64,000 nt of DNA from Bradyrhizobium sp. 1. GTDB lineage: Bacteria; Pseudomonadota; Alphaproteobacteria; Rhizobiales; Xanthobacteraceae. The translations under genes were made by a program, and so were the position numbers. The notes below the pieces were generated by a model. It was not told where the DNA came from, did no database searches, and saw only the letters and a program-made list of their open reading frames with translations. Below are positions 18,848 to 28,128 of the stretch, piece after piece (position 1 is the first letter of the stretch; each line of letters opens with the position of its first letter). The stretch is taken from NCBI RefSeq assembly GCF_023073315.1, contig NZ_JADPJH010000033.1, positions 760,000-823,999 on the forward strand, in the 5' to 3' direction.

Positions 18848-19585
18848 CTAGCGGGTGATGTTCAATCCCGCCAGCATTTCCTTCACCGCGGCCATTGCAG
18901 CTGCGAGCTTGTCCGCATCGCGCGAGCGCACCACCAGATTGGTGTTGGGCTTCTGGTCTTCGTCCATGAAGGGATAGCTGCCGATGATGGTGTCGGGGTG
19001 TTCGGCGGCGATCACCCGCAACGGGCTGCCGATGTCGCCCTCCCGCGCATTGGCGCGGACCGATTCGGACAGCATGCGGACGCCCGATTTCAGCTTGGGC
19101 GAGACGATGTCCATCATCGCCTGCATGATCGAGGGGACGCCGGCCATCACGATGACATTGCCGATCTTGAAGCCGGGGGCGAGGATGGTCGCGCTCTGGA
19201 TCAGCTCGGCGCCGTCGGGGATGCGGGCCATGCGCAGGCGGGCCTCGTTGAGGTCCTGCTCGCCCCAGCGCTCGCGGAAGCGGGCGACTACCTCCGGGTG
19301 ATGGTCGATGCCGACGCCGAAGGCCTTGGCGATGCTGTCGGCGGTGATGTCGTCATGGGTCGGGCCGATCCCGCCGGTGGTGAAGACATAAGTGTAGCGA
19401 TGCCGCAGTGCATCCAACGCCGCGATGATGTCGGACTCGTCGTCGGAGACGACCCGGACTTCCTTCAGGTCGATACCGATATTGGTGAGGTATTCGGCGA
19501 TGAAGCCGATATTCTTGTCCTTGGTCCGGCCGGACAGGATTTCATCCCCGATGACCAGAATGCCCGCCGTGACGATCTCGCTCAT
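18848..19585 (-). CDS. CinA-like competence/damage-inducible family protein (molybdopterin-binding-like domain)
   Basis: MoaB/MogA-fold protein of 245 residues corresponding to the N-terminal domain of CinA, without the C-terminal nicotinamide-nucleotide amidase domain. The start MSEIVTAGILVIGDEILSGRTKDKN and the FTTGGIGPTHDDITADSIA motif are diagnostic. Related domains hydrolyse ADP-ribose or bind molybdopterin; which applies here is unknown. It is the first gene of a probable two-gene unit with gpt, 27 bases apart. The start is ATG at 19585. Stand-alone forms of this domain are common in alphaproteobacteria. Confidence 0.85.
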   Translation of the reverse strand: MSEIVTAGILVIGDEILSGRTKDKNIGFIAEYLTNIGIDLKEVRVVSDDESDIIAALDALRHRYTYVFTTGGIGPTHDDITADSIAKAFGVGIDHHPEVVARFRERWGEQDLNEARLRMARIPDGAELIQSATILAPGFKIGNVIVMAGVPSIMQAMMDIVSPKLKSGVRMLSESVRANAREGDIGSPLRVIAAEHPDTIIGSYPFMDEDQKPNTNLVVRSRDADKLAAAMAAVKEMLAGLNITR

Positions 19586-19862
19586 GCCGTAAGTCCCTCA
19601 CCTGTCGGCCCGACTTTGCCGAGGTAACGCGTTGAAGTCACGCGGTTTTGCTGCCGAAATAAGCAGACCTCAGCCATTTTTTCAGGCAAGCCGCCAGCCA
19701 TCCCCGGTAAATCCTGCCAGTCCATGCTTATCGCGCTGGCCCGGCCCTTGCTACCACATGAAAGTCATGCACTCTTGCCGCATGGCCAGGACGTTGCGGT
19801 CTTCACCAAGGCCTGACGACCTGTCGAATGGCGCAACGCCTTGCGGAGACAAGTCGGGATCT

Positions 19863-21281
19863 ATGGCAGTCGCGTTTGACGAAATGAATATTCCCGGTGG
19901 GGACCTTCGCCCCGCCTATCAGGAGCTGGCGCGCTGGCTCAAGGAGACGCCTCCCGAGGCGCTCGAATATCGCCGCCAGGAAGCCGAGCTCCTGTTCCGC
20001 CGGATCGGCATCACCTTCGCCGTCTACGGCGAGTCCGAGTCGACCGAGCGCCTGATCCCCTTCGACGTGATCCCACGCATCATGTCCGGCAAGGAATGGA
20101 CGCTGCTGGAGAAGGGCCTGAAGCAGCGCGTTAAGGCGCTGAACATGTTCCTGCGCGACATCTATCACGGCCGCGATGTCCTCCGCGCCGGGATCGTGCC
20201 CGACGATCTGATCTTCCAGAACCCGGTGTTCCGGCCCGAGATGAACGGCCAGCAGGTGCCGCACGACGTCTACGTGCACATCGCCGGCATCGACATCATC
20301 AGGGTCGATGCCAACGACTTCATCGTGCTGGAGGACAATGCGCGCACGCCGTCCGGCGTGTCCTACATGCTGGAAAACCGCGAGATCATGATGCGGTTGT
20401 TTCCGGATCTGTTCGCCCGCCACAGGGTGGCGCCGGTCGAGCGCTATCCGGACGAGTTGCTGTCTGCGCTCCGCTCGGTCGCGCCGAACAGTGCTTCGGG
20501 CGAGCCGACGGTCGCTCTCCTCACCCCCGGCGTCTACAACTCCGCCTATTACGAGCACTCCTTCCTTGCCGACAAGCTCGGCATCGAGCTCGTCGAGGGC
20601 CGCGACCTCATCGTCAAGAACAACGAAGTCTTCATGCGGACGACCGAAGGCGTGAAGCGGGTCGACGTGATCTACCGCCGCGTCGACGACGACTTTCTGG
20701 ATCCCCTCACCTTCCGGCCCGACTCCGCGCTCGGCGTGCCCGGGCTGATGTCGGCCTACGCGGCCGGCAACATCACGCTCGCCAACGCCGTCGGCACCGG
20801 CATCGCCGACGACAAGGCGATCTACTCCTACATGCCGGAGATCGTGAAATTCTACCTCGGCGAGGAGCCGATCCTGAAGAACGTTCAGACCTGGCGCTGC
20901 CGCGAGCCGAAGGATCTCGCTTATGTGCTCGACCATCTCGGCGATCTCGTCGTCAAGGAAGTCCACGGCTCCGGCGGCTACGGCATGCTGATCGGCCCCG
21001 CCGCGACCAAGGCAACCATCGAAGCCTTCCGAGAGAAGCTCAAGCGCGAGCCGGAAGGGTTTATTGCGCAGCCGACGTTGGCACTCTCGACCTGCCCGAC
21101 CTGCACGGCAAGTGGGCTTGCGCCGCGCCATGTCGACTTGCGGCCGTTCGTGCTCACTGGCAGCAAGACAACCACGATCGTGCCCGGCGGGCTGACACGC
21201 GTCGCACTGAAGGAAGGCTCCCTGGTGGTGAATTCGAGCCAGGGCGGCGGCACCAAAGACACCTGGATTTTGGACGAGTAG
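19863..21281 (+). CDS. Circularly permuted ATP-grasp type 2 protein
   Basis: ATP-grasp ligase-fold protein of 472 residues from the circularly permuted branch (DUF404/DUF407), predicted to form amide bonds to amino groups of peptides. N-terminal IGITFAVYGESESTERLIPFDVIPRI is typical, LKQRVKALNMFLRDIYHG and YNSAYYEHSFLADKLG follow, and the C-terminal VVKEVHGSGGYGMLIGP segment is the nucleotide-binding part. The frame is open from 19632, but the ATG at 19863 starts the family protein. Four bases separate it from the alpha-E gene, which is followed by a transglutaminase, the usual set. Reaction partners are not proven for any member. Confidence 0.88.
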   Translation: MAVAFDEMNIPGGDLRPAYQELARWLKETPPEALEYRRQEAELLFRRIGITFAVYGESESTERLIPFDVIPRIMSGKEWTLLEKGLKQRVKALNMFLRDIYHGRDVLRAGIVPDDLIFQNPVFRPEMNGQQVPHDVYVHIAGIDIIRVDANDFIVLEDNARTPSGVSYMLENREIMMRLFPDLFARHRVAPVERYPDELLSALRSVAPNSASGEPTVALLTPGVYNSAYYEHSFLADKLGIELVEGRDLIVKNNEVFMRTTEGVKRVDVIYRRVDDDFLDPLTFRPDSALGVPGLMSAYAAGNITLANAVGTGIADDKAIYSYMPEIVKFYLGEEPILKNVQTWRCREPKDLAYVLDHLGDLVVKEVHGSGGYGMLIGPAATKATIEAFREKLKREPEGFIAQPTLALSTCPTCTASGLAPRHVDLRPFVLTGSKTTTIVPGGLTRVALKEGSLVVNSSQGGGTKDTWILDE

Positions 21282-21285
21282 AGAG

Positions 21286-22230
21286 ATGCTGTCGCGTACC
21301 GCCGAAAACCTCTACTGGCTCGCCCGCTACGTCGAACGGGCCGAGTATCTCGCGCGCACCATCGATGCGACGCTGCGCGTCACCGCGCTCCCCGCCGCCT
21401 ATATCGGCAAGACCAATGAATGGGACTCGGCACTTCTCACCGCCGGCGTCGCCACCAGCTTCTATGAGATCTACGAGGAAGCCAACGAGCGCAACGTCGT
21501 CGACTACCTCTCGTTCTCGGCCGACAACCCGTCCTCGATCCGGAACTGCATCGAGGCCGCACGACTGAACTCGCGTTCGGTGCGCACCGCGCTCACCAGC
21601 GAAATGTGGGACACCATCAACTCGGCCTGGATCGAATTGCAGGAGGTCTGGAGCAAGGGCACCTCGACGCGTGAGGATCTCGCAAAATTCCTGCGCTTCG
21701 TGCAGGAGACCTCGCTGCGCTTCGACGGCTCGGCCTACCGCACCATGCTGCGCAACGACGCCTACTGGTTCTCGCGGCTCGGCCTGCACCTGGAGCGCGC
21801 CGACAACACGGCACGCATCCTCGATGTGAAGTATCACGTGCTGCTGCCCGAGGAAGAGCATGTCGGCGGCCCGCTCGACTTCTATCAGTGGAGTTCGATC
21901 CTGCGCTCGGTGTCGGCGCTGACGGCCTATCACTGGGTCTATCGCGAGACGCTGAAACCCTGGCTGGTCGCGGATCTGCTCATTCTCAACGGCACGCTGC
22001 CGCGCTCGCTTGCGAGCTGCTACGACAATCTCACGCGCAACCTCGACCAGATCGGCGTCGCCTATGGCCGCCAGGGCCCCGCCCAGCGCCACGCCCGCGG
22101 CATCCGCAACCGGCTCGAACACAGCAATATGAACGATATTTTCCAGCATGGCGTGCATGAATTCATTCAGGAATTCATCTCGGACAATTCCAGGCTGGGC
22201 GAAATCATCACGAAGCAGTATTTGATCTGA
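21286..22230 (+). CDS. Alpha-E domain-containing protein (DUF403)
   Basis: All-alpha protein of 314 residues. The N-terminus MLSRTAENLYWLARYVERAEYLARTID is the hallmark of the family, whose conserved Glu and Arg residues suggested the name. LGLHLERADNTARILDVKYH and the final HSNMNDIFQHGVHEFIQEFI segment are also typical. It is believed to work with the circularly permuted ATP-grasp protein in a peptide synthesis or modification system. The start is ATG with AGAG upstream, four bases after the ATP-grasp stop, consistent with a complex made in fixed ratio. No enzymatic activity is established for the family. Confidence 0.88.
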   Translation: MLSRTAENLYWLARYVERAEYLARTIDATLRVTALPAAYIGKTNEWDSALLTAGVATSFYEIYEEANERNVVDYLSFSADNPSSIRNCIEAARLNSRSVRTALTSEMWDTINSAWIELQEVWSKGTSTREDLAKFLRFVQETSLRFDGSAYRTMLRNDAYWFSRLGLHLERADNTARILDVKYHVLLPEEEHVGGPLDFYQWSSILRSVSALTAYHWVYRETLKPWLVADLLILNGTLPRSLASCYDNLTRNLDQIGVAYGRQGPAQRHARGIRNRLEHSNMNDIFQHGVHEFIQEFISDNSRLGEIITKQYLI

Positions 22231-22290
22231 TACACGCAGTCCTTCCGGGGCGTGCGCCGCGCGAACCCGGAACGACGGAATCAAAACACC

Positions 22291-23139
22291 ATGCGCCTGC
22301 GAATTCTGCACACGACGACCTATCGCTACGAGCCGGCGGCGACCAGCGTGATCCAGATTCTGCGGATGACGCCGTGCAGCCATGACGGGCAATATGTGGC
22401 GGAGTGGCAGATCGACGTCTCGACCGACACCAGGCTCGACACGCATGAGGACGCCTTCGGCAACGTCACCCACGTGCTGTCCTGCGGGCCCGTCAGCGAC
22501 ATCAAGATCACGTCCGAGGGCCTGATCGAGACCCACGACACCGGCGGCGTGCTGCGCGGCGCCGACGAGCGCTTTCCGGCCGACATGTTTTTGCGTTCCA
22601 CCGACCTCACCTCCGTCAATCCGGCGATGATGGCGGTCGCACGGCAGTTGCGTAGCGAGGCCGAGAGCGACACGCTCGGATTCCTGCACACGCTGATGTC
22701 GCAAATCGGCGATCACATGACCTTCGACGAGGATCCGACCAACAGCGGCACCTCGGCAGCCGAAGCGTTCACGCTCAAGCGCGGCGTCTGCCAGGACTAC
22801 GCGCACATCTTCATCGCCTGCGCCCGCACCGGCGGCGTGCCGGCGCGCTTCGTCTCCGGCCATTTCCTGCGGTCCGATGGCACGGTGCATCAGGACGCCG
22901 GGCATGCCTGGGCGGAAGCCTATGTCGACGGTCTCGGCTGGGTCGGCTTCGACCCCGCCAACAGCATCTGCGCCACCGACGCCCATGTCCGCGTCGCGAT
23001 CGGGCTCGATTATCTCGGCGCGGCTCCCGTCCGCGGCACCCGCTATGGCGGCGGCGCCGAGACGCTGTCAGTGGCGGTCAAGGTCGAGCAGGCCGGCCGC
23101 GGCGGACAATCGCAATCGCAATCCCAGCGGCAGAGCTAG
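22291..23139 (+). CDS. Transglutaminase family protein
   Basis: Papain-like transglutaminase/peptidase of 282 residues with the bacterial N-terminal beta-domain (MRLRILHTTTYRYEPAATS). The catalytic triad is visible: Cys167 in RGVCQDYAH, His205 in DAGHAWAEAY and Asp221 in VGFDPAN. A longer frame starts at 22252, but the ATG at 22291 matches the family. The C-terminal SQSQSQRQS tail is low-complexity. Third member of the ATP-grasp/alpha-E/transglutaminase set; in such loci it may cleave or exchange amide bonds made by the ligase. The protease-like partner gene is at 25015. Confidence 0.9.
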   Translation: MRLRILHTTTYRYEPAATSVIQILRMTPCSHDGQYVAEWQIDVSTDTRLDTHEDAFGNVTHVLSCGPVSDIKITSEGLIETHDTGGVLRGADERFPADMFLRSTDLTSVNPAMMAVARQLRSEAESDTLGFLHTLMSQIGDHMTFDEDPTNSGTSAAEAFTLKRGVCQDYAHIFIACARTGGVPARFVSGHFLRSDGTVHQDAGHAWAEAYVDGLGWVGFDPANSICATDAHVRVAIGLDYLGAAPVRGTRYGGGAETLSVAVKVEQAGRGGQSQSQSQRQS

Positions 23140-23239
23140 CGTTACAGCCGTAACCCGCGACCGCCGCCCTGAAACCACCCCGTAGCGCTGTCTGTTCAAC
23201 CTCCGTTGTGATCCGTTTCCGCAACAGAGGTTGAGACAG

Positions 23240-24439
23240 ATGCGGCTTCACGACAAGAACAAGAAGCATTCCGTACCATTGCGCGATCCCCACATGGACA
23301 TGCTTGCGGGCATCCAGGAGTTGGCCCCCGAGATCAAGGCACGCGCCGCCGAGATCGAAGCTGCGCGCCGCGTCCCGCCTGACATCGTGGAGCGGTTGAG
23401 GTCGATCGGGATCTTCCGGATGTTCGTCCCGCGGAGCCACGGCGGGCTGGAGTTGGATTTTCCGGCTGGAATGGAGGTCATCAAGGCGCTGGCCCGTCTC
23501 GACGGCTCGATCGGCTGGATCACGGTTGTCGCCGGCGCCAGCAGCCTGTTCGTCGCCGCGTCACGCCCGGAAATGTACCAACGCATTTATCAGGACGGAC
23601 CGGACACGGCGATCTGCGGCTCATCCCAGCCGGGCGGCACGGCAGAGCGCGTGACCGACGGCTATCGCGTCAAGGGCCGTTGGCCGTTCGCCAGCGGTTG
23701 CACGCATGCCGACTGGATTGGCGGGTTCTGCATTGTCACCGAAAACGGCAAGCCGGTGACGGGTGCGCAGGGCAAGCCGTTGGTCCGCGTCGTTGCGCTG
23801 CCGGCGCGCGACTGGGAGATCGAGGACACCTGGTACGCGGCGGGGCTCAAAGGCACCGGCAGCCATCACGTCACGCTGCGGGAGAGGCTCGTTCCCGACG
23901 CCGATTTCTTCGATCTCGGCACGGCCCCGCACCAGCCGGGCCCGCTCTATCAAGCGTTACCGCAATGGCTGCCCCTGGTGCACGGCGCGTTCGCGGTGGG
24001 CGTGGCCGAGGGTTGCGTCGATGACCTGCTTGCGCTGGCCAATACCGGAAAGCAGCAATTATATGCGGCCTTGCCGATGCGGGAGTCCGAAACCTTCCAG
24101 TACGATCTCGGCCGGATTTCCGCCAACCTCGCGGCCGCGCAGGCGTTTCAGGAGGTCCAGGCCGCCAGCCACTGGCGTCACGCGGTATCGGGAACACTGA
24201 ACGACGAGGACCTCGTGACTGAGGGAGCCCGATCCGCGGTCTGGCTCGCCACGACCTGCGTCGGCATCGCGGATGCCTGTTTTGCGCTGGCGGGAAGCAG
24301 CGCGGTCCACGACAGCTCGCCGCTGCAGCGGCGCCTGCGCGACCTTCACGTCGGTGCCCAGCACGCTCATGCGCAGCAGAGGCTCTATGTCGATGTCGGC
24401 AAGCTGGCGTTGCGCCGCTCCGCCGGGGATGCCGGCTGA
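23240..24439 (+). CDS. Acyl-CoA dehydrogenase family flavoprotein (group D monooxygenase-like)
   Basis: Flavin enzyme of the acyl-CoA dehydrogenase superfamily, about 400 residues. The N-terminal helix bundle (IQELAPEIKARAAEIEAARRVPPDIVERL) and the GIFRMFVPRSHGGLELDF segment resemble the two-component flavin monooxygenase subgroup (HsaA/HpaH-like) more than fatty acyl-CoA dehydrogenases. The mid-domain has YRVKGRWPFASGCTHADW. The ATG at 23240 follows AGAGG; a TTG nine bases upstream is less likely. It starts 100 bases after the transglutaminase gene in the same direction. Whether it belongs to that system is open. Substrate unknown. Confidence 0.82.
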   Translation: MRLHDKNKKHSVPLRDPHMDMLAGIQELAPEIKARAAEIEAARRVPPDIVERLRSIGIFRMFVPRSHGGLELDFPAGMEVIKALARLDGSIGWITVVAGASSLFVAASRPEMYQRIYQDGPDTAICGSSQPGGTAERVTDGYRVKGRWPFASGCTHADWIGGFCIVTENGKPVTGAQGKPLVRVVALPARDWEIEDTWYAAGLKGTGSHHVTLRERLVPDADFFDLGTAPHQPGPLYQALPQWLPLVHGAFAVGVAEGCVDDLLALANTGKQQLYAALPMRESETFQYDLGRISANLAAAQAFQEVQAASHWRHAVSGTLNDEDLVTEGARSAVWLATTCVGIADACFALAGSSAVHDSSPLQRRLRDLHVGAQHAHAQQRLYVDVGKLALRRSAGDAG

Positions 24440-24492
24440 CCGCGTGAGCCGTGCTACACTCGCGGGATCAGACCCGATCCCGCGAGGCCCCC

Positions 24493-24900
24493 ATGGCGAC
24501 CGTAAAACTGCTTTCCGACGATGAGCTCTCCAGCGAGGCGCGCGCCGTTTTCGACGATATCCGCAAGGTGCGGCAGTCGGACTTCGTCAACAATTTCTGG
24601 CGCGCGCTGGCGCACGATCCGACGACGCTGCGGCGGACCTGGGAGAGCATCAAGGAGGTGATGGCGCCGGGGGCACTCGACCCCAAAATCAAGGAAATGC
24701 TCTATGTCGCGGTTTCGATCGCGCATGGCTGCAGCTACTGCATCCACTCCCACACCGCCGGCGCACGGGCCAAGGGCATGACCGAGGCCGAATATGGCGA
24801 GATGCTGGCCATTGTCGGCATGGCCGCGGAGACGAACCGGCTCGTCACGGCGCTCGGCGTCCCCGTCGACCAGGCGTTTCTCGTCGACGCCGCTGACTGA
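24493..24900 (+). CDS. AhpD-like/carboxymuconolactone decarboxylase family protein
   Basis: All-helical protein of 135 residues with the AhpD-type redox motif CSYCIHSH, in which two Cys and a nearby His form the peroxidatic centre. ALAHDPTTLRRTWESIKEVM and the MTEAEYGEMLAIVGMAAETNRL segment are typical of the family. The ATG at 24493 begins the conserved protein; the start is preceded by GCGAGGCCCCC rather than a good ribosome binding site. It lies between the flavoprotein and the proteasome-like protease, same strand. AhpD proteins defend against peroxides or feed thiol reductants; the partner here is unknown. Confidence 0.85.
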   Translation: MATVKLLSDDELSSEARAVFDDIRKVRQSDFVNNFWRALAHDPTTLRRTWESIKEVMAPGALDPKIKEMLYVAVSIAHGCSYCIHSHTAGARAKGMTEAEYGEMLAIVGMAAETNRLVTALGVPVDQAFLVDAAD

Positions 24901-25014
24901 GCGGCACAGCTGGCGGTCGCGCCGCGGAATGACAGCCTGCCCCCGGGAATCGGGGGTTACATGCCTCCCCGAAATTGGCTAGTAATTCCGCGCAAACGCG
25001 TTCGGGGACTGGAA

Positions 25015-25773
25015 ATGACCTATTGTTGCGGAATCCTGGTTCGGGACGGTCTGGTGATGATCGCCGATACCCGCACCAATGCCGGCCTCGACAATGTCTC
25101 GACCTTCCGCAAGCTGCACATCTTCTCCAAGCCGGGCGACCGCATCATGGCGATCGCCAGCGCGGGCAACCTCGCCATCAGCCAGTCGGTGCTCTCCACC
25201 CTGACCGAGGGCCTCGAGGACCCCAACACGGGCGACATCGAGACGCTGATGAACGCCCCGACCATGTTCCAGGCGGCACAGCGCATCGGCCGCGCCATCC
25301 GGGCGGTGCATTCCACTGAAGGCCCGGCGCTGAAATCCGAGGATGTGTCCTTCGACGTCTCCTTCCTGTTCGGCGGCCAGATCAAGGGCGCGCGGATGCG
25401 CCTGTTCATGGTCTACACGGCCGGCAATTTCATCGAGTGCACCACCGACACGCCCTACCTTCAGATCGGCGAGCACAAATACGGCAAGCCGGTGCTCGAC
25501 CGCGCCATGCATTACGACGTCGAACTCTACGAGGCGCTGAAGACCGGCCTGATCTCGATGGACTCGACGATGCGCTCGAACCTCGGCGTCGGCCTGCCGA
25601 TCGACGTGCTTGTGGTGCGCAGCGACGCCTGCGATGCCGATCTCAACCACCGCATCGAGGCGGGCGAGCCCTATTTCCACGATTTGCGTTCGCGCTGGTC
25701 GGCGGCACTGCGCGCGGCGCATCAGAACATCCCGCGGCCGCCCTACAAGAACGAAAAAGAACCAAAAACCTGA
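25015..25773 (+). CDS. Proteasome-type protease Anbu
   Basis: Member of the Anbu (ancestral beta-subunit) family, 252 residues, related to HslV and proteasome beta-subunits. The N-terminus MTYCCGILVRDGLVMIADTRTNAG has the candidate nucleophile Thr2, exposed after Met removal, and the ADTR motif carrying the acidic active-site residue. FRKLHIFSKPGDRIMAIASAGNLA places the catalytic Lys in the usual position. A GGGACTGGAA stretch precedes the ATG; an in-frame ATG at 24961 is less likely. Family members occur beside ATP-grasp, alpha-E and transglutaminase genes, as here. It probably self-assembles into a cytoplasmic ring protease. Confidence 0.9.
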   Translation: MTYCCGILVRDGLVMIADTRTNAGLDNVSTFRKLHIFSKPGDRIMAIASAGNLAISQSVLSTLTEGLEDPNTGDIETLMNAPTMFQAAQRIGRAIRAVHSTEGPALKSEDVSFDVSFLFGGQIKGARMRLFMVYTAGNFIECTTDTPYLQIGEHKYGKPVLDRAMHYDVELYEALKTGLISMDSTMRSNLGVGLPIDVLVVRSDACDADLNHRIEAGEPYFHDLRSRWSAALRAAHQNIPRPPYKNEKEPKT

Positions 25774-25821
25774 CAGCCAAGAAACCTTGAAGAGACTTGA
25801 AGAGAGAGAAGGCAGGAAACG

Positions 25822-26580
25822 ATGAGTGAAGCAAACAAGATCGCCGTGGTGACGGGTGCCGGCACCGGTGTCGGGCGCGCGGCGTCGCTGGCGCTGATGA
25901 ACATCGGCTTCACCGTGGTGCTGGTCGGGCGTCGCCTCGACATGCTCGAGGAAACCGCAAAACTCGGCGCCGCCGGCAAGAGCCTGTGCGTCACTGCCGA
26001 CATGACCAAGCCGGACTCGATTGCCGCGCTGTTCGACAAGGTGAAGTCGACCTATGGCCGGCTCGACGTGCTCTTCAACAATGCCGGCATGGGCGCGCCG
26101 CCGGTGAATTTCGAGGATCTCACCCTCGAGCAGTGGCAGGCCGTGGTGAACACCAATCTCACCGGCCCGTTCCTGTGCACCCAGCACGCCTTCCGCATCA
26201 TGAAGGACCAGAGCCCGCGCGGCGGCCGCATCATCAACAACGGCTCGATCTCGGCGCATGCGCCGCGGCCGTTCTCGGCGGCCTACACCTCGACCAAGCA
26301 CGCCATCACCGGCCTGACCAAGGCGAGCAACCTCGACGGCCGCATGTATGACATCGCGGTCGGCCAGGTCGACATCGGCAATGCCGCAACGCCCATGACC
26401 GACCGCATGGTCGCCGGCCCCGGCGTGATGCAGCCCGACGGCACCATGAAGCAGGAACCGCGCATGGACGCCAAGGCGGTGGGCGACGCCGTCGCCTACA
26501 TGGCCGGCCTGCCGCTCGATGCCAACGTGCTGACCATGACGGTGATGGCAAGCAAGATGCCGTTCGTGGGACGGGGCTGA
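25822..26580 (+). CDS. Short-chain dehydrogenase/reductase
   Basis: NAD(P)-dependent SDR of 252 residues. The Rossmann motif TGAGTGVGRA is at about 11-20, the NNAGMGAP structural motif is present, and the catalytic set is seen as NGSISAH (Ser), YTSTKHA (Tyr-xxx-Lys). VVLVGRRLDML favours NADP use. The end of the chain, LDANVLTMTVMASKMPFVGRG, is usual for the classical branch. It begins 48 bases after the Anbu gene and is followed by a repeat element, so it is probably last in the transcript. Substrate cannot be read. Confidence 0.9.
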   Translation: MSEANKIAVVTGAGTGVGRAASLALMNIGFTVVLVGRRLDMLEETAKLGAAGKSLCVTADMTKPDSIAALFDKVKSTYGRLDVLFNNAGMGAPPVNFEDLTLEQWQAVVNTNLTGPFLCTQHAFRIMKDQSPRGGRIINNGSISAHAPRPFSAAYTSTKHAITGLTKASNLDGRMYDIAVGQVDIGNAATPMTDRMVAGPGVMQPDGTMKQEPRMDAKAVGDAVAYMAGLPLDANVLTMTVMASKMPFVGRG

Positions 26581-26590
26581 ACGCCGCTCT

Positions 26591-26724
26591 CGTGCCCCGG
26601 ACGCAGCGCGGCATGCAATGACGCGCTGCTGAGCCGGGGCCTACGTCTCCGCGATCTCGTTCTTGGCGTTCTGGGTCCCGGCTCAGCGGCGCACCGCTGC
26701 GCATTGCGCCGCGTCCGGGACACG
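26591..26724. repeat. Intergenic mosaic repeat with CGTGCCCCGGACGC ends
   Basis: CGTGCCCCGGACGC (26591-26604) and GCGTCCGGGACACG (26711-26724) are near-perfect inverse ends. Inside, GCTGAGCCGGGGC and GGTCCCGGCTCAGC pair as well. It lies between the convergent SDR and MFS genes and is related in plan to the other palindromic repeats of this window. Confidence 0.7.
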
Positions 26725-26734
26725 GGACCTTCCC

Positions 26735-27973
26735 CTACTCCAGGCTCTCCACCCGACGCAGGCTCGGAAACAGCTTCATCCACAACAGCGCCACCGCGAC
26801 GGTGCAGACGCCGCCGAGCACTGCGGCGGGCATGGCGCCGAACAATGCGGCCGCTACGCCGCTCTCGAACTGGCCGAGCTGGTTCGAGGCGTTGATGAAA
26901 AGGAAGTTCACCGCGCCGACACGGCCACGCATCTCGTCGGGGGTGGCGAGCTGCACCAGCGAGAAGCGGATCACGACGCTGATCGTGTCGGCCGCACCCA
27001 GCACGGCGAGCGACAGCACCGACAGCCACATCGAGGACGACAGCGCGAACACGATCGTGGCGACGCCGAACACGATCACCGCCTGGAACATGCGCAAGCC
27101 CACATGCCGCGAGATGGCGTGGCGTGCAAGCACCATGGTCATCGCCAACGCGCCGACGGCTGGCGCGGCGCGCAAGATCCCGAGCCCCATTGGGCCGGTC
27201 TGAAGGATGTCGCGCGCATAGATCGGCAGCAGCGCGGTGACGCCACCGAACAGCACCGCGAACAGATCGAGCGAGATGGTGCCGAGGATCGCGGGATTGC
27301 TGCGAATGAAGCGGACGCCGGCAAAGATATTGTCCGAATCCGTCCCGGCTTTGGCGACCGCCTGCGGCCGCGGCCGGATGAAGCCGGTGAGGATCATCCC
27401 GAAAATCCAGAACAGCAGCATCAGGGCATAGGCGAGATGCGGTGCGATCGCGTAGGCGAAGCCGCCGAGCGCGGGACCCGTGATGGTCGCGACCTGCGCC
27501 GCGCCGCTGGACACAGCGGTCGCACGCTGGAGCGATCCTTGCGGCGCGATCGCCGGCAGCAGCGCCGCGGTGGTCGGGCTCTCGAAGGCGCCGGCGATGC
27601 CGAGCACGAAGGTCGCGATGAAGATCTGCACCTCGCTGACCGCACCGAGATAGGTGATGATTGCGAGATAGAGCGCAGTCGCCGCTTCCACGAGCTGGCA
27701 GAGCTGGACCACGCGCTTGCGTTCAAAACGGTCGGCGGCGTGGCCGGCGACAAACACGAGCAGCGCCGTGGGCAGGAATTGCACGAGGCCGACCATGCCG
27801 AGGTCGAAGGCGGAGCCGGTGAGGTCGTAGACCTGCCAGCCGATCGCAACCGCGGCGATCTGGCTGGAGAAGCGCGACAGGCTGCGCGAGAGCAGGAAGA
27901 ACAGGAAGGCGCGGTGGGCGAGGAGCGCGCCGGCGGTCAGCGGCGGATTCGCTGTTATTGGCTGCTCTGGCAT
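26735..27973 (-). CDS. MFS transporter (EntS-like exporter family)
   Basis: Major facilitator superfamily exporter of 412 residues with about 12 hydrophobic segments. The N-terminal FLLSRSLSRFSSQIAAVAIGWQVYDLTGSAFDLGMVGLVQFLP and VAGHAADRFERKRVV (the loop 2-3 motif) are typical of the EntS/MFS_3 group, which exports siderophores, drugs or other metabolites. A second-half motif, TPDEMRGRVGAVNFLFINASNQLGQFESG, is well conserved. A GTG at 27988 is an alternative start; ATG at 27973 is preferred. It is divergent from the nucleoside transporter gene at 28129. Substrate unknown. Confidence 0.87.
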   Translation of the reverse strand: MPEQPITANPPLTAGALLAHRAFLFFLLSRSLSRFSSQIAAVAIGWQVYDLTGSAFDLGMVGLVQFLPTALLVFVAGHAADRFERKRVVQLCQLVEAATALYLAIITYLGAVSEVQIFIATFVLGIAGAFESPTTAALLPAIAPQGSLQRATAVSSGAAQVATITGPALGGFAYAIAPHLAYALMLLFWIFGMILTGFIRPRPQAVAKAGTDSDNIFAGVRFIRSNPAILGTISLDLFAVLFGGVTALLPIYARDILQTGPMGLGILRAAPAVGALAMTMVLARHAISRHVGLRMFQAVIVFGVATIVFALSSSMWLSVLSLAVLGAADTISVVIRFSLVQLATPDEMRGRVGAVNFLFINASNQLGQFESGVAAALFGAMPAAVLGGVCTVAVALLWMKLFPSLRRVESLE

Positions 27974-28128
27974 CGCCTGTTGGGTCACCCCTGACCGTCG
28001 CTCCTATGGACGTGCGCTCCGCGTGGCTGACGCAGACCGGCTTGTCAACAGCGGGCGGCTCCGGTGGTCCTCCGGCATTGCCTTTGCAACGCAGGCGCGG
28101 CCATAATCATTGGAGGTTTGGGGACATC

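Noticed and set aside
19803..21131. A 442-codon minus-strand open frame over the ATP-grasp gene
   Set aside because: Translation is His/Asp/Val/Gly shadow; no start signal; the plus-strand gene is well supported.
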